From assembly GCA_003278445.1 (NCBI GenBank), contig QCFD01000008.1, forward strand, positions 1 to 37,167: a stretch of 37,167 bases of DNA, given 5' to 3'. Below, in pieces: positions 35,903 to 37,167 of the stretch (position 1 is the first letter of the stretch; the number at the start of each line of letters is the position of its first letter). A program made the position numbers and the translations under genes. This DNA is from Prochlorococcus sp. AG-363-B05 (GTDB taxonomy: Bacteria > Cyanobacteriota > Cyanobacteriia > PCC-6307 > Cyanobiaceae). The notes beneath the pieces were generated by a model that was not told the origin of the DNA, made no database searches, and saw nothing but the letters and a program-made list of their open reading frames with translations.

Positions 35903-36970
35903 GTGATTGCTTCTGTTAATCAAATCTCATTATTAAGGCCTGATGATTGGCATCTGCATTTGAGAGATGGAAGGATTCTTAAAGGTGTTTTAAGTCATAC
36001 AGCAGATGTGTTTTGCCGTGCGATCATCATGCCTAATCTTGATCCGCCAATAACTACTTTAAATCAAGCACAAGAGTATAAAAAAAGAATTATCCAGTCT
36101 ATTCCTGAAGGTGTTTCTTTTACCCCATTAATGACAGCATATCTTACAGATGATATGCCTCCGGAGGTTTTAGAGAGAGGCTTTAGAGAAGGTGTCTTCC
36201 ATGGGGCAAAGCTCTATCCAGCTAATGTGACAACTAATTCCTCTTATGGGGTTACAGATATAAGTAAAATCGACAATTTATTTGAGACGATGGAAAGAAT
36301 TGGTATGCCATTATTGATCCATGGAGAAGTGACCGATTTCAATGTTGATGTGTTTGATAGAGAAGCTGTTTTTATTGAGCGTCACCTTGAACCATTGTTA
36401 CGAAGATTTTCATCACTTAAAGTGGTTTTAGAACACATCACGACCATAGATGCAATTGACTTTGTAGAAAACAGTGAGTTTGATATAGCAGCTACAATCA
36501 CACCTCATCATCTACATATCAATCGAAATGCAATGTTCAATGGTGGGTTAAGGAGTGATTTTTATTGCTTACCAACAGCTAAACGTGAAATTCATCGTAT
36601 TGCCCTAAGACAAGCGGCTACTAGTGGTAAACCTTGCTTTTTCCTTGGAACTGATTCAGCACCTCATACCCGTAGGTTTAAGGAAAGCTCATGTGGATGT
36701 GCAGGAATTTTTAATGCCCCTTTCGCTTTGGAAAGCTATTTAAAAGTTTTTGAAGAAGAAAATGCCCTAGATAGGTTTGAATCTTTTTCAAGTATTAATG
36801 GAGCATCTTTTTATGGATTACCTTTAAACACAGAGAGAATAACTTTAGTTAAAAAAGATATTTCCGTCCCTCAAATGATTGACGTTGGATTAGATGGTGA
36901 TCCCAATGATTTTGTAAAACCATTCCATTCAGGAGAAACTCTTGGCTGGGCAATAGGGGATGTTTATTGA
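35903..36970 (+). CDS. pyrC: Dihydroorotase
   Basis: Third step of pyrimidine synthesis. 355 residues, the E. coli PyrC (class II) type. H17 and H19 in DWHLHLRDG bind zinc, K103 in GAKLYPAN is the carboxylated bridging lysine, HGEV and LEHITT supply the other histidines, and GTDSAPH the aspartate. The GTG start at 35903 is the only one that fits the family N-terminus. It stands alone, with the 148-bp gap upstream shared with the exchanger gene. Confidence 0.96.
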   Translation: MIASVNQISLLRPDDWHLHLRDGRILKGVLSHTADVFCRAIIMPNLDPPITTLNQAQEYKKRIIQSIPEGVSFTPLMTAYLTDDMPPEVLERGFREGVFHGAKLYPANVTTNSSYGVTDISKIDNLFETMERIGMPLLIHGEVTDFNVDVFDREAVFIERHLEPLLRRFSSLKVVLEHITTIDAIDFVENSEFDIAATITPHHLHINRNAMFNGGLRSDFYCLPTAKREIHRIALRQAATSGKPCFFLGTDSAPHTRRFKESSCGCAGIFNAPFALESYLKVFEEENALDRFESFSSINGASFYGLPLNTERITLVKKDISVPQMIDVGLDGDPNDFVKPFHSGETLGWAIGDVY

Positions 36971-37042
36971 GATTGGTGAATGAGTCTTCTAATATTTATT
37001 TAACTCTAGATATTTTTAAGATTACTGATTTGAGCACATTGG

Positions 37043-37071
37043 TTTACCGCAAAGGGTAAACGGCTTATAAT
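37043..37071 (+). promoter_or_regulatory. Sigma-70-type promoter of the tRNA gene
   Basis: A perfect TATAAT at 37066-37071 is exactly 17 bp from TTTACC (37043-37048, 4 of 6 matches to TTGACA). Transcription would begin near 37078, about 30 bp before the tRNA. An inverted repeat GTTTACC-GCAAAG-GGTAAAC (37042-37061) overlaps the -35 and spacer. Confidence 0.7.
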
Positions 37072-37108
37072 TAGCACTCAAGGATCCCTAAGATCGCTTG
37101 CTATGACT

Positions 37109-37167
37109 GGGGTTTTGGCGGAATTGGTAGGCGTACCAGACTTGAAATCTGATTACTCTTAGTCATC
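37109..37167 (+). tRNA. Type II tRNA, 5' part only; anticodon UGA by position (Ser), leucine-like D arm
   Basis: GGGGTTT as 5' acceptor strand, TG at positions 8-9, then a D arm GCGGAATTGGTAGGCGT. The anticodon loop CTTGAAA has anticodon TGA at 34-36, stem CCAGA/TCTGA (four pairs plus a C-A mismatch at the base), and the start of a long variable arm ACTC. The window ends before the variable-arm partner and T arm. The loop and anticodon say tRNA-Ser(UGA); the D arm looks like bacterial tRNA-Leu. Identity is therefore left open. Confidence 0.75.

Noticed and set aside
37109-37167. Group I intron interrupting the tRNA anticodon loop, as in cyanobacterial tRNA-Leu(UAA)
   Set aside because: The bases after CTT pair as a normal 3' anticodon stem and do not match the conserved start of that intron (a TTGAGCC-type P3 strand).

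Overview
The window reads as chromosomal DNA of a marine picocyanobacterium, most likely a low-light Prochlorococcus. The evidence is the AT-rich, compact gene layout, a Form IA RuBisCO inside an alpha-carboxysome operon, both light-dependent and dark-operative protochlorophyllide reductases, and the alkane-synthesis pair next to accA. A strain close to the NATL/LLI group is a guess from overall character and not something the sequence proves. Nothing looks like a prophage, insertion sequence, CRISPR array or integrated island; almost all of it is core genome.

Layout. 1-2.2 kb: an S1-domain ribosomal protein homologue (-) diverges from a creatininase-family gene (+). 2.3-6.0 kb: aldehyde-deformylating oxygenase, acyl-ACP reductase, accA and a short-chain dehydrogenase, all (+). 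A strong terminator-like hairpin sits between the first two. 6.0-9.2 kb: trpF (-), an M50 site-2-type protease (+), a lipoate ligase-like gene (-) and a small one-helix membrane protein (+). 9.3-14.4 kb: por (+), chlL (-), then chlN-chlB (+), giving all protochlorophyllide-reducing enzymes side by side. 14.4-24.4 kb: the carboxysome region, with an unknown small gene (-), csoS1D (+), rdgB (-), then csoS1-cbbL-cbbS-csoS2-csoSCA-csoS4A-csoS4B-csoS1E-acRAF (+). 24.4-25.9 kb: a DUF3136-like gene, ridA and gloB (-). 25.9-28.9 kb: hisG, an ABC exporter half-transporter and a GNAT acetyltransferase (+), tightly packed. 29-30.3 kb: two overlapping arsenosugar-type glycosyltransferase genes (-). 30.6-37 kb: dnaA (+), a glutathione S-transferase-like gene (-), glutathione reductase (+), a Na+/Ca2+ exchanger (-), pyrC (+), and at the right edge the 5' part of a type II tRNA with its promoter.

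How the genes work together. The carboxysome operon encodes the shell hexamer (CsoS1), the vertex pentamers (CsoS4A/B), the pseudohexameric gated trimer (CsoS1D), the scaffold (CsoS2), the internal carbonic anhydrase (CsoSCA), the RuBisCO subunits and a RuBisCO assembly factor (acRAF). Downstream of csoS2 the genes almost touch. The csoS1, cbbL, cbbS and csoS2 genes are instead separated by 74-101 bp gaps, each holding a strong stem-loop, which suggests that the large differences in protein dose are set by RNA processing or stability. Ahead of csoS1 lies a 354-bp leader with a 16-bp motif present twice and a long imperfect hairpin. The least explained signals are this leader, the intercistronic stem-loops, an in-frame peptide duplication at the CsoSCA N-terminus, a possible 22-residue hydrophobic microprotein in the chlL/chlN gap, a possible AUC/AUU start for the creatininase gene, a hairpin just before the S1-homologue start codon, and a tRNA with a leucine-like D arm but a serine-type UGA anticodon loop.
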